In this document: in pieces, positions 36,361-45,997 of the stretch | Layout of the letters: each line of letters starts with the position of its first letter | How positions within the stretch are numbered: the stretch's first letter is position 1 | Source: Parabacteroides sp. PM6-13 | GTDB taxonomy: Bacteria > Bacteroidota > Bacteroidia > Bacteroidales > Tannerellaceae | Assembly: GCF_029892605.1 (NCBI RefSeq) | Contig: NZ_JARXWF010000009.1 | Span: 1-64,000 of the forward strand | Length of the DNA stretch: 64,000 nt | Reading direction: 5' to 3' | Made by a program: the position numbers and the translations under genes | The notes under the pieces: generated by a model | Databases searched by the model: none | Told to the model about the DNA's origin: nothing | Seen by the model: only the letters and a program-made list of their open reading frames with translations

Positions 36361-39300
36361 TAGTTGGTATGTCTCATATTCAATCTGATCTTTTTCAAGT
36401 CATTCAATTCATGCACCGGTCTCTCGATATCGTACGGGATCGGTCTATCGGAGAAGGTTTGGAAGTAAAGCAGGCAGGCATCTTTCCACCACACGGCATC
36501 GCTCGCCTGTATCTTTAGGCGCGACTGCACATGTCGGAAGCGATGTTCGTCGATCAGGCTACCGGCTTTATCCCATATCTGCTGGAATTCGCGCGCTTGC
36601 TGCACACCTTTGTCGTATTTGTAACAGAGGGCATCCCAAAGGGTTTTGCCATCTTTCATCTTGAAATCCCAAGGCAGATGGTGGAACCACAACAGGTATT
36701 CATCCGGACAGGTAACCGGGTTGTTGAACTGCTCGCGCAAAGGGGAGAAGTATTGGGCAACGGCGTTGCTGCCACCCGTCGTACGGTCGAAACCGATCGC
36801 CTCTTTGGAGGCTTTATGGTAGTAGACGCAGGTCCAGTCTTCGCGTGCCGCCCGGTCGTACCAGGGCTGCGGGCCGTAGTGATGGCCTTCGGCGAATATA
36901 TGGTGAAGGCCTAACGGCATCATGTAATTGACTACCGCTTCGCGCGAATCCAGCATCATCTTCTTGACGGGAGCAAGGAATTCCGGATCGGAGGTGAATG
37001 TCTGACGGATCCATTCATCGGCAATCGCTTCCGATGTCAATGCATGGTTCCAGGCCAGGCGCCCGAAAGCATACCAGTTGGCTTGCGCGAAATGATGTCC
37101 GCACCAGTTGTCGTCGACACCGATATTGGCTACGCCCGATATGGCTGACAGCGCATGGTTGAAAAGGCTTCCATCGGTTGCTTTGGCTACGGTCGAGCCT
37201 TCACCCTTACTGTATGTATCGCTTTTCAAGAACTCTTCCCACATGGTAGAAAGATAAGCCAGGTGGTTAGAGAAGCCTAAGTATTCCTGGGTGATCTGCA
37301 ATTCGGCCATCACCGGCGTTTTCTGCATTGCACCAAACAGCGGGCTGAAAGGCTCACGCGGCTGGAAATCGACCGGTCCATTCTTTACCTGTATGATCAC
37401 ATTGTCGCGGAACTCACCGTCGAACGGCATAAACTCAGCATAAGCCTGCTTAGCACGGTCAGGTTCGTCGGGCGCATACACGAAGGCACGCCACATCACA
37501 ATCCCTTTATAGGGTTTCAAGGCATCAGCCAGCATATTGGCGCCATCGACATGGGTGCGGCCGTAGTCCTGCGGACCGGGCTGCCCTTCCGAATTGGCTT
37601 TCACCAGGAAGCCACCGAAGTCGGGAATCAGTTTATAGATCTCTTTCACCTTCTCCTTCCACCAGAGGGGAACAGCCGGGTTCAACGGGTCGGAATCTTC
37701 CAATCCACCGAGGATCTTGGGCGAAGAGAAATTGATCGACAGATATACTTTGATGCCGTAAGGGCGGAAGATATCGGCCAGGACCTTTACCTTTTGCAGG
37801 TATTCTGCTTTCAGGATGTCGGGCGAAGCATTTACATTGTTAAGCACCGTCGCGTTGATACCGATCGACGCATTGGCTCGTGCATAGGCTTCATAGCGCG
37901 GAGAAACCACCTCAGGCAACTGATCCCAGCGCCAAAGCGAGTAACCGGCATAGCCACGTTCAACCGTCCGGTTCAGATTATCCCAATGGTTGAGGATACG
38001 GATATCGAATGCAGGCTTTTCTTCTACCTGTATGTTCTCAGTTAGTTGACCCGTTTCCTGCATGCGCAACAGGTGGTAAGCGCCATAGAGCAGCCCCTGT
38101 TCGGCTGATGCCATGATATCGACCTGCTTACTGTTGCCCGTGATACGGAAACCATCTCTTCCCAAGGCACGCAGTTCTTTGGAGTTCTGCAAGCGAAGCT
38201 TTACCTCGCCCCCTTTCCATCCGTTTGCCAATTCTTCTTTGGCAATGTTGATGGTCGGGCTTTTCTTGTTGGCGGTCACCTTGGCTCCTGGCGCTGTTTC
38301 GCCACGCAACCAGAGCTGATGTCCGTCTTCTACCGGGTGAATAATCCGGTAATTGCCGCTCATCAGCATAAAGGAGAAGAGCTGCAACAGGCCGTCATAG
38401 TAGGCGTCGAAATAACCATCCTCGTACGGTACATGGCGTGAATTCCAGAAATGATCGATGAATTCTTTGCTCTTATCGTGGGAGCAGACCAATGAAACGG
38501 CAGCCGACGTAGCCACCAATCCCAGGGAATGACGCAAGGCCTTATAGCCACCGGCGCCCAGGATTTGCTCTACCTGTGTGCCGTCTACATTGTATTGATC
38601 CACAAAAGTCTCTACGCCCTGCTCATACAGGAAATTCTGAATTCGTTCTCCATAGCCCTGCTGCCACTCTTTGTCGGCACAGGCCCAGGCATAATCGATC
38701 GCTATATTCATCGGCACCCGCCAGGAGTCGAAGCGGAAAGCCTCACCAATAAGGCGCCCCCGTCCGAAAGGCGTTCCGTCGTAGTTGGAATAGTCGGGGT
38801 TCAATCCGGTCACAGGATGAGTCGCTTTGTGCAGGTATTTCCGGCTTTCGGCCGCACATTCGCGCCAGAAATCAGCGCGTCCGTCGTCGGCCCAGCGTGC
38901 CCATATTTCATAGAATACCGGCAGGTGGTAAGAGGGATCCGTAAACTGGTTACCCCCTCTGTCGGGCACAAAGGTAATCAGCTTATGTTCCGGATGGATG
39001 AGGTTGGTCACCCGACTCTGCTGGCTCTTATTCGTTGCAATATTCAGGATTTGTTGTGCCTCAGCCAGGTAGTTGATATCGCCTTGGTTGCCCCAGAGAT
39101 TGGAGGCAAAGATCAAAGCCGTTATATAATACAATTCGCCGTCGGAGGCAGGTCCTTGCGCATTGCGTGTGCCGTCGGTCTTACAGCTCCAGGCGAAATA
39201 GCCTTTGTAGGGGCCTTCCTGCTGTTGCATATATTTCACAGCCCAACGCCAGAGACGGTCGAATATATCCTGCCGATCGAACTGAACGGCGATCATCATC

Positions 39301-39593
39301 CCGTACGACATACCTTCTGTGCGCACATCCTTGTTTTTGATATCGGAGATATAGGCCATGGAATCGCCTACCTCGAAATAGACTTTATCAGGGCCTTCGA
39401 ATACCCCGTGGAAGATCTCCTGCAGACGAGCCTCCACCGCTTCGGGTGCATAACCGGCTTCGACAAAGAGATTTCGATACTGACGGGTCTCCATGCCCCC
39501 GGCTTCCCAGGGTTTCAGCCCCCACGCCACGTCCGGGAGTAAGAAGAATCCGAATACAAGAGCAAGAGAGAGGGCTATTTTCTGGTATTTCAT
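36360..39593 (-). CDS. GH8 exo-oligoxylanase fused to GH67 alpha-glucuronidase
   Basis: Two complete glycosidases in one 1077-aa exported chain (signal peptide about 1-25, ending VAWG). Residues about 27-418 are GH8, like reducing-end xylose-releasing exo-oligoxylanase: acid E93 in RTEGMSYG, D151 in PASDGELYY and base D289 in FRFDSWR. Their spacing, 58 and 138, is close to that of the Bacillus halodurans enzyme. From about 423 (EDGHQLWLR, the usual mature GH67 start) to the end is GH67: acid E669 in SEGQPGP, D742 in GPVDFQPREP and E770 in TQEYLG, with the same 73 and 28 spacing as Cellvibrio GH67. GH8 would trim xylose from the reducing end and GH67 would remove MeGlcA from the non-reducing end. 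There is almost no linker. Confidence 0.92.
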   Translation of the reverse strand: MKYQKIALSLALVFGFFLLPDVAWGLKPWEAGGMETRQYRNLFVEAGYAPEAVEARLQEIFHGVFEGPDKVYFEVGDSMAYISDIKNKDVRTEGMSYGMMIAVQFDRQDIFDRLWRWAVKYMQQQEGPYKGYFAWSCKTDGTRNAQGPASDGELYYITALIFASNLWGNQGDINYLAEAQQILNIATNKSQQSRVTNLIHPEHKLITFVPDRGGNQFTDPSYHLPVFYEIWARWADDGRADFWRECAAESRKYLHKATHPVTGLNPDYSNYDGTPFGRGRLIGEAFRFDSWRVPMNIAIDYAWACADKEWQQGYGERIQNFLYEQGVETFVDQYNVDGTQVEQILGAGGYKALRHSLGLVATSAAVSLVCSHDKSKEFIDHFWNSRHVPYEDGYFDAYYDGLLQLFSFMLMSGNYRIIHPVEDGHQLWLRGETAPGAKVTANKKSPTINIAKEELANGWKGGEVKLRLQNSKELRALGRDGFRITGNSKQVDIMASAEQGLLYGAYHLLRMQETGQLTENIQVEEKPAFDIRILNHWDNLNRTVERGYAGYSLWRWDQLPEVVSPRYEAYARANASIGINATVLNNVNASPDILKAEYLQKVKVLADIFRPYGIKVYLSINFSSPKILGGLEDSDPLNPAVPLWWKEKVKEIYKLIPDFGGFLVKANSEGQPGPQDYGRTHVDGANMLADALKPYKGIVMWRAFVYAPDEPDRAKQAYAEFMPFDGEFRDNVIIQVKNGPVDFQPREPFSPLFGAMQKTPVMAELQITQEYLGFSNHLAYLSTMWEEFLKSDTYSKGEGSTVAKATDGSLFNHALSAISGVANIGVDDNWCGHHFAQANWYAFGRLAWNHALTSEAIADEWIRQTFTSDPEFLAPVKKMMLDSREAVVNYMMPLGLHHIFAEGHHYGPQPWYDRAAREDWTCVYYHKASKEAIGFDRTTGGSNAVAQYFSPLREQFNNPVTCPDEYLLWFHHLPWDFKMKDGKTLWDALCYKYDKGVQQAREFQQIWDKAGSLIDEHRFRHVQSRLKIQASDAVWWKDACLLYFQTFSDRPIPYDIERPVHELNDLKKIRLNMRHTN

Positions 39594-39651
39594 AATCGTT
39601 GAATTTATTATCGTTTGTGTGTCTGGTAAAAGAGGTTATAAAAGTAATAAA

Positions 39652-39700
39652 CAACTACCTAAAGTTCTTCCCCGACCGGGGAAAAAACCTTAGATAGTTG
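39652..39700 (-). terminator. Hairpin between cytoplasmic GH43 and GH8-GH67
   Basis: A long interrupted stem: outer arms 39652-39664 and 39688-39700 pair with two mismatches, and an inner stem TTCCCC/GGGGAA (39668-39673, 39678-39683) closes on a four-base loop. It lies about 30 bases after the GH43 stop (39730) and 60 bases before the GH8-GH67 start. It could be a terminator, an attenuator or an RNA-stability element. Confidence 0.6.
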
Positions 39701-39729
39701 ATTTTCACTTTTGATACAATGTCTATTTC

Positions 39730-40698
39730 CTAAATACCCTGGCCATCCAGTGTGATTATTTTTCCATCCGCGTCATATTCCAGTTCGACCACCTTCAGGC
39801 TGCGAAGCCAGGTTCTTCCACCGGAAGGAACGCTGTCGTGGTGGAACAGATACCATTTGCCTTTGAACTCCGCAATCGCATGATGCGTTGTCCAACCAAC
39901 CACCGGCGTCAGAATCACACCCTGGTAGGTGAAGGGGCCATACGGGTTATCGCCTATGGCATAACATAATAGATGCGTATCACCAGTGGAATACGAGAAG
40001 TAGTATTTCCCATTGTACTTATGCATCCACGACGCTTCGAAGAAACGACGTTCGGTATCGCCACCTGTCAACGGCTTGCCCGCCTCGTCGAGGATCACCA
40101 CGTCGCGCGGCTCTTCGGCAAACTCAAGCATATCACTACTCAACCGGGCGATCTTGCCACACAGAGCCGGTTCGTCGCCTTCGGGCAAAACGGCAGATTC
40201 CAACGCTTTGTTATTGCGATAGCGTTGCAATTGTCCGCCCCAAAGACCACCGAAATACATATAGTATTCACCATTCTCTTCGATGATAGCCGGGTCAATG
40301 CTATAGCTGCCTTTGATCGGATCAGGCTGAGGGATGAACGGTCCTTCCGGTTTGTCGCTGATAGCCACACCAATACGGAAGATATCGTTTTGATCTTTCA
40401 AGGGGAAATACATATAATACTTCCCGTCTTTCTCGGCCACATCACAATCCCACAACTGACGACCCGCCCAGGGAATATCTTTCGTGTCGAGTACCACGCC
40501 GTGATCGATCACCTCTCCGTCGATATCATCCATCGAGAACACATGATAATCCTTCATATTGAAGTGATCGCCATTGTCATTTTCTTCGATACCACTCTCC
40601 CAGTCGTGGGAGGGATAGATGTATAATCTGCCATTAAACACATGCACAGCCGGATCGGCCATATAATCGCCCGGAACTAAATATCTTGCTTTTTTCAT
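39730..40698 (-). CDS. GH43 beta-xylosidase, cytoplasmic
   Basis: The 322-aa single-domain GH43 enzyme lacks a signal peptide (starts MKKARYLVPGDYMADPAV), so it should act in the cytoplasm on imported xylo-oligosaccharides. Catalytic segments are base YMADPAVHVFNGRLYIYPSHD, SIDPAIIEENGEYYMYFGG and acid FFEASWMHKYNGKYYFSY. Its length and motifs fit the GH43_1 type of intracellular beta-xylosidase. It follows the GH10 gene after 37 bases and lies two genes from the GPH symporter, which would supply its substrate. It resembles the propeller of the GH43-CBM6 protein, suggesting a shared origin. Confidence 0.9.
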   Translation of the reverse strand: MKKARYLVPGDYMADPAVHVFNGRLYIYPSHDWESGIEENDNGDHFNMKDYHVFSMDDIDGEVIDHGVVLDTKDIPWAGRQLWDCDVAEKDGKYYMYFPLKDQNDIFRIGVAISDKPEGPFIPQPDPIKGSYSIDPAIIEENGEYYMYFGGLWGGQLQRYRNNKALESAVLPEGDEPALCGKIARLSSDMLEFAEEPRDVVILDEAGKPLTGGDTERRFFEASWMHKYNGKYYFSYSTGDTHLLCYAIGDNPYGPFTYQGVILTPVVGWTTHHAIAEFKGKWYLFHHDSVPSGGRTWLRSLKVVELEYDADGKIITLDGQGI

Positions 40699-40735
40699 AC
40701 TTGTTTCTTTTATTCTTTTTATTGAAGGTGAAGCC

Positions 40736-41866
40736 TTATTTTGTTGCTTCGTTGATAATCATCTGAATAGCCCCTTTCGGTTGGTGTGCGCGGTCGAACA
40801 ACAACGGATAGTCCGTACGTCCACGTACCGGGAAGTTATTCTTCCAGGAGTCGCCATCGGCAACACCCCACATGGTCACACGTGAAACCGTATCAGAATG
40901 TTTGAGGAACAAGCGGAAGAAATCCGTCATGCGGTTATCCCACGCTGCCTGCGCTTCGGCCGGAACACCTTCGGTATAGGGGTTCAACTCTTTCTGATAG
41001 TCGAAGTTGGTACCGATATTGGCACCTACGTCGCGACGAGGGCTCGGAAGGATAGAGATATCAAACTCTGTCACCATCACCTTCACACCTTCTTTGGCAT
41101 ACCCCACGATTGTTGCTTCATAGTCTTCCAAGGAAGGACTGTCCATCGCCACATGTCCCTGCATACCGATGCCATCGATGCGGATACCTCTCTCTTTCAA
41201 TGTGCGGATCAGGCGAGTCACCGTCTCCCGTTTGCCCGGGTACCACTCGTTGTAATCGTTATAATAAAGCTCCGCCTCCGGGTCAGCCTCCTGCGCGTAT
41301 TGGAAAGCCAGGGGAATAAACTCTTCGCCTAATATCTCATAGAATTTGCTCTTGCGGTAAGAACCATCTTCCATAATAGCTTCGTTCACCACGTCCCAGC
41401 CTTTCACGCGTCCTTTGTAGCGCCCCACTACGGTTGAGATATGATCTTTCATGCGTGTCTTCAGGACTTCGGCAGACACATTCTCCCCGTTTTCGTCAAC
41501 ACAGAACCAACGCGGCAGCTGGCTGTGCCAAATCAGGGTATGGCCAATGATAAACATATTGTTTTCTTCACCAAACTCTACAAATTTATCCGCCAAAGCG
41601 AAATCATACATATTTTCCGCCGGATGAAGCTCTCCACTCTTCATACAGTTTTCCGCTACGATAGAACTGAAATGCTCTTTCAATACCCGGATACCTTCAG
41701 TATCTTTCCCGGTGATCTGATTGGCATTCAGGGCCGCGCCAATATAAAACTTACCCTCCAACGCATCTTTCAATGTGTTTACTTCTGTCTTTTGAGAGTT
41801 ACAAGCAGTTGACATCAGAATGAACGTCACCAGCAAAAAATTAATTACTCGTTTCATGGTTGTCAA
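40736..41866 (-). CDS. GH10 endo-beta-1,4-xylanase, lipoprotein
   Basis: The only clear endo-xylanase in the window, 376 aa and single domain. A lipobox MSTAC (cysteine about 22) anchors it to a membrane. The barrel carries [38 protein letters not shown], acid/base WDVVNEA (E162) and nucleophile MVTEFDI (E267), then [27 protein letters not shown]. No carbohydrate-binding module or CBM4-type insertion is present, unlike the surface GH10 enzymes of many Bacteroides xylan loci, so periplasmic cleavage of imported oligosaccharides is as likely as attack on polymer. It is 15 bases after the symporter gene. Confidence 0.95.
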   Translation of the reverse strand: MTTMKRVINFLLVTFILMSTACNSQKTEVNTLKDALEGKFYIGAALNANQITGKDTEGIRVLKEHFSSIVAENCMKSGELHPAENMYDFALADKFVEFGEENNMFIIGHTLIWHSQLPRWFCVDENGENVSAEVLKTRMKDHISTVVGRYKGRVKGWDVVNEAIMEDGSYRKSKFYEILGEEFIPLAFQYAQEADPEAELYYNDYNEWYPGKRETVTRLIRTLKERGIRIDGIGMQGHVAMDSPSLEDYEATIVGYAKEGVKVMVTEFDISILPSPRRDVGANIGTNFDYQKELNPYTEGVPAEAQAAWDNRMTDFFRLFLKHSDTVSRVTMWGVADGDSWKNNFPVRGRTDYPLLFDRAHQPKGAIQMIINEATK

Positions 41867-41881
41867 TTTTTATGATTACTA

Positions 41882-43363
41882 TTATTGTTGATTACTACGA
41901 CGCTCAGCCAGTTCGGCTTGAATCTGTTCATTTTTCTTCTTCGTGATCGGATAGAATGTCAAAGCGATCACACCAATCATAAAGGTAATAGCAGGAATAA
42001 TCCCCGAGGTAAGCTTAATCCCTTGGATAGCCTCCGGCGATTGAATCGTATTAGCCACAAATCCGAAAGAGTCGATGATACCTCCGCAGATGGCTCCACC
42101 AAGTCCCAGACCGGTTTTCAGCGCAAATACGATACCGGCAAACACAAATCCGGTTGCGCGACGATGGTTCACCCATTCAGAATGGTCAGCTACGTCACCC
42201 ATCATAGCCCACAACAGAGGCACGGTCGGCGCATACGCCAAGCTCTTGAGGATGTTAAGACCGAATATCGCCTGGATATTATCCGCAGGCACGACATAGA
42301 ACAAGCCGGTAAACAGAGCAGTCAGCGCCAGACAAACAATAAACACATTGCGTTTGCCAAAGATACCCGACAGGAAGCCCGACAACAGGATCACACCCAA
42401 TAGCTGGATAACAGATCCGATCATATTGAAAAGACTGAATCCGACAGCAAATACACTCTCCGGATCATACACGATCAATCCAAAAGCATCCAGAATGCTT
42501 CCCCAGAAGCCCAAGGCACCTACGTCGCCTGTCAGGCCGATATTGCCGAGGAAGGCAAACAGAGCATCTTTATCGACCACATAATTGAAGTAGTACGACA
42601 TGCTGCTTCCCCACATCGCTAACGTGGTAAAGAGGAAGAGGGTGAGGATGAACATCGCCAGCCAGGGACGGCTGGAAAGGATATCCTTAAAGTCTTGCTT
42701 GATGGAAGTCTTCTGATTGGCCGGAGGGGTGATACGCTCCTTGGTGGTGAAGAAGGTAATAACCATTAAGACCACGCCGACGACAGCAAACAAGGTGATC
42801 GTCCATAGCCATCCGCTCTGTGAGGTGGTGCTTCCACCAAACTTAGTAACCAAGGGCAAGGTCAATCCCTGCACCACAAAGGTGGCAATGGTCGCCGTCA
42901 CGAAACGAACGGTGGAGATACTGGTACGCTCTTTGATATCGCTGGTCATCACACCGCCTAACGAAGAATAGGGCGTGTTGTTGAATGAATAGATCGACAT
43001 CAATAAGGTGTAGGTAATCCCGGCATAGATGATCTTACCCCGCTCCGAGAGGTCGGGCGTCGTAAAGGCCAGGATAAAGAATACAGCAAATGGGATCGCC
43101 GTCCAGATCAACCAGGGACGGTATTTACCCCAACGTGTGTTGGTGCGGTCGGAAAGGATTCCCACCACCGGATCGACAAAGGCATCGAAAAAACGGGCAA
43201 ACAAAAGGATCATACCGGCCGCTGTTGCCTTTATGCCGAATACATCGGTATAAAAGAACAGTTGGAACATCATCATCATCTGAAAAATCAGATTCGCGGA
43301 ACCGTCACCCAGACTGTATCCTACTTTCTCGCCAAACGAGACTTTTTGTGAAGTTGTCTTCAT
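41882..43363 (-). CDS. GPH-family xyloside/oligosaccharide cation symporter
   Basis: Inner-membrane transporter of 493 aa in the glycoside-pentoside-hexuronide:cation symporter family (MelB/XynP type). It begins VSFGEKVGYSLGDGSANLIFQ, then LFFYTDVFGI and RFFDAFVDPVVGILSDRTNTRWGKYRPWLIW, the family's cation-site and loop motifs. About twelve hydrophobic helices follow. Between GH10 and GH115 and upstream of a cytoplasmic GH43, it probably carries xylobiose, xylose oligomers or an aldouronic acid from periplasm to cytoplasm. Substrate is inferred from context. Confidence 0.9.
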   Translation of the reverse strand: MKTTSQKVSFGEKVGYSLGDGSANLIFQMMMMFQLFFYTDVFGIKATAAGMILLFARFFDAFVDPVVGILSDRTNTRWGKYRPWLIWTAIPFAVFFILAFTTPDLSERGKIIYAGITYTLLMSIYSFNNTPYSSLGGVMTSDIKERTSISTVRFVTATIATFVVQGLTLPLVTKFGGSTTSQSGWLWTITLFAVVGVVLMVITFFTTKERITPPANQKTSIKQDFKDILSSRPWLAMFILTLFLFTTLAMWGSSMSYYFNYVVDKDALFAFLGNIGLTGDVGALGFWGSILDAFGLIVYDPESVFAVGFSLFNMIGSVIQLLGVILLSGFLSGIFGKRNVFIVCLALTALFTGLFYVVPADNIQAIFGLNILKSLAYAPTVPLLWAMMGDVADHSEWVNHRRATGFVFAGIVFALKTGLGLGGAICGGIIDSFGFVANTIQSPEAIQGIKLTSGIIPAITFMIGVIALTFYPITKKKNEQIQAELAERRSNQQ

Positions 43364-43374
43364 ATTTTTATCAT

Positions 43375-45891
43375 TTAGTTCAGTAATATCGGTTGTTTTG
43401 TTTCACTCTGAGGTGGTCCCAGGTAAGAGGGCTTAACCCCACCCAGGTCAACCACGATCTTCTGCAATACAATGCCCGGATCCAACGCCCGGAAGCGCAG
43501 GGTATGCACACCCGTAGCCGGCACCTGAAGCGTCGTGGTTGTTTTTATAATGCTTTCCGCCTGCCAGCGGCCTAATTCTCCTTTGTAATGACCGTTGAAA
43601 TTGACGATCTGCTCTTCGCCACCACCGATGGAAAGGGCATATTTCAATCCCCGATTTCCGTTAAAGTTCAATGTCGGTGCCACGTAGACTGTCACCTTGG
43701 CCTCTCCGGCAGAAGCAAATTCAATATCGTATTCCAGGTAGGTCTCCGCATCCGGGAAGGCGGTTACCGGCGTAGTCGTTACCGCCGAAACAGTTTTCCC
43801 CAGGTCGGGAATCGTGATCCAGGAGACATCGCCGGGTTGCATCGCCCGTGAATAGTTTGCGGCTTCGATCGATACATATTTATCTTTTTCAATAAATACC
43901 GGCACCGACAGGATCCTCTTTTCAGGCACGTATTGCACCTTTGGCATCACCTGGAACGGCGGTTGCTGCCAGTAGGTATATCCGATATGTGTCTGCGACA
44001 TCATATGGTTCCATTTGCCATCGGCAATCACGGTATGGTAGTGAATTGTCAGAAGGGAATCGCGCTCGTAACAAGCTTTTACCTTATCTGCCCAGCTGTT
44101 GGCTTCAACATCATTCTTTGCCGCCAGAGCTTGGTTTTTAGCTACGGCGTAATACATTTCATACAGGTTCGCACAGGCATGTATCGGGTAGAGCACCAAC
44201 TGATCGTAGGCATCATGTGCCTCTTCAGGCAAGAGGTAATTCAGCTTCATCGCATCGAGCAGCAACTCTTTGTACTCCTGGGTGACCCTTTCGAATTCGT
44301 TGTAGTTCTCCAGGCTGTAGGTGCGCGCATTCAACAACTCCGGTGTGACGCGGCGGTTGTATTTGGTGTACAGATTGATCAATCGCGCCGCCTCTTCCGC
44401 ATATTTCTCGCCAAACTGACGGGCACAGAAGTCGACCGTGTGCTGGAACAGGTTGTTTTCATTGAAACGGTCGGGATTCCACGCCATATCGAGGAAGAAC
44501 TGGATGGGGTATTCCATCGGTTTCAGGTCGCCCACATTAACCACCCACAACTCCTTCACACCGTAACGATAGGCCAGGTTCATCTGTTCCCAGATACGAG
44601 GCACCTGCGATACGTTCAGCCATTTATAGTTACGCGGCCCCCCCACGTAGTCGAAATGGTAATACATGCCATATCCGCCTTTACGGGGTTTCGCGGTTAG
44701 TTCAGGGAGCTTGCGCACATTGCCCCAGTTGTCGTCGCAAAGCAATAGGGTCACATCATCAGGAACCCGCATGCCTTCGTCATAATAATCCTGCACCTCT
44801 TTGTATAACGCCCATACCTGGGGTGTCTCGGAGGCTTTCTTGCCGGTTACTTTGGCGATGATCTTGCGCTGATCTTTTACTATCTTCTCCAACAGAGCCA
44901 CATTGGTGTCTTTACTCATCGCTTCGTCGCCATCACCGCGCATCGCTATGGTCACCACTGTTTCATAGTCTTTCATCCGCTCCATGCCTTCGGTCCAGAA
45001 TTGCGTCAATTCTTTCGCATTTTTACTGTAGTCCCAGGCACCTTTTCCATAGCGTTGCCACTCCACATGGGCGCGGCCCAGCGGCTCATGGTGGGAGGTA
45101 CCGAGCATGATACCCATCTCGTCGGCCAACGGCCCACTCAGGGGATCGTCGTCATACAAGGCATTGCCCCACATGGCGGGCCACAAGAAGTTTCCTTTCA
45201 GACGAAGGATCAATTCAAATACTTTTTCATAGAATTGGCTATTGAAGCCACCGAATGTTTCCGTAGACCACCCGCTGAGGGCCGGGGCTTCATCGTTCAG
45301 GAAGATGCCACGAAAACGAACGGCCGGTTCGCCATCCGTATAAGTTCCTTTTTTCACATAGAGATCGGTCTGTTTTTTCACGGGAACATCGGCCCAATAG
45401 TACCAGGGCGATACACCGATCTGGGCGGATAGTTCATAGATGCCATAGATCGTTCCCCGTTTGTCGCTACCGGCAATCACTAATGCCTCTTTTACGCCCG
45501 GCAGGGGGTTGGCAACGGTCTGGATCAAAAATTTTTCTCTTTTTCCTTTTAGTTCCTGCTCTTCGATTTTTCCTTCGCGGATCAATCCGTCGATCAGTTT
45601 ACTTTTTCCGATTGTTCCTATTAATACGTTTCTATCACCCGAGGGTGTTGTGTTTTTGTTTAAAGAAGGCGTCTGGCCTGTTACGGCGTTGATATCCATT
45701 TTCAGATTGTCGGCCGCACGAAGTATGCCCGGATCTTCCGCCGGATCGATATAGAGAGGAATAGTCAGGGATGATTTGGTCAATGGAAAGCAATCCCCCT
45801 TATCTTCAGGGGTAACAAATGTACCTATCTGCGCCATCAGACTGATCGGCAATAGGCATAAACAGAGTAGAGTTATTTTTACATTTTTCAT
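43375..45891 (-). CDS. GH115 xylan alpha-1,2-glucuronidase (locus B)
   Basis: Second GH115 of the window, 838 aa from ATG 45891 (signal peptide MKNVKITLLCLCLLPISLMAQ). The frame extends to 45954, but those residues do not look like a signal peptide, so 45891 is chosen. Signatures are SDKRGTIYGIYELSAQIGVSPWYYWADVP, GGFNSQFYEKVFELILRLKGNFLWPAMWG, GTSHHEPLGRAHVEW, IAMRGDGDEAM, LLLCDDNWGNVRKL and WVVNVGDLKPMEYPI. It lacks the BACON-like insertion of the first copy and goes straight into the C-terminal sandwich. It would remove MeGlcA from internal positions, complementing the terminal-acting GH67 in the same locus. Confidence 0.92.
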   Translation of the reverse strand: MKNVKITLLCLCLLPISLMAQIGTFVTPEDKGDCFPLTKSSLTIPLYIDPAEDPGILRAADNLKMDINAVTGQTPSLNKNTTPSGDRNVLIGTIGKSKLIDGLIREGKIEEQELKGKREKFLIQTVANPLPGVKEALVIAGSDKRGTIYGIYELSAQIGVSPWYYWADVPVKKQTDLYVKKGTYTDGEPAVRFRGIFLNDEAPALSGWSTETFGGFNSQFYEKVFELILRLKGNFLWPAMWGNALYDDDPLSGPLADEMGIMLGTSHHEPLGRAHVEWQRYGKGAWDYSKNAKELTQFWTEGMERMKDYETVVTIAMRGDGDEAMSKDTNVALLEKIVKDQRKIIAKVTGKKASETPQVWALYKEVQDYYDEGMRVPDDVTLLLCDDNWGNVRKLPELTAKPRKGGYGMYYHFDYVGGPRNYKWLNVSQVPRIWEQMNLAYRYGVKELWVVNVGDLKPMEYPIQFFLDMAWNPDRFNENNLFQHTVDFCARQFGEKYAEEAARLINLYTKYNRRVTPELLNARTYSLENYNEFERVTQEYKELLLDAMKLNYLLPEEAHDAYDQLVLYPIHACANLYEMYYAVAKNQALAAKNDVEANSWADKVKACYERDSLLTIHYHTVIADGKWNHMMSQTHIGYTYWQQPPFQVMPKVQYVPEKRILSVPVFIEKDKYVSIEAANYSRAMQPGDVSWITIPDLGKTVSAVTTTPVTAFPDAETYLEYDIEFASAGEAKVTVYVAPTLNFNGNRGLKYALSIGGGEEQIVNFNGHYKGELGRWQAESIIKTTTTLQVPATGVHTLRFRALDPGIVLQKIVVDLGGVKPSYLGPPQSETKQPILLN

Positions 45892-45997
45892 GGATAGAGA
45901 ACTGTTTGTTGTCTTGTCGTTGCAGGGGAACGAATCCCCCCACAACGACGACAACTGTTTAATTAACTCAAAAAAGCATTATACTACATAACATTTT

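Noticed and set aside
38529-39542. 337-codon frame antisense to the GH8-GH67 gene
   Set aside because: It lies wholly within a gene with strong family motifs and complete catalytic residues; it is a shadow of codon bias.
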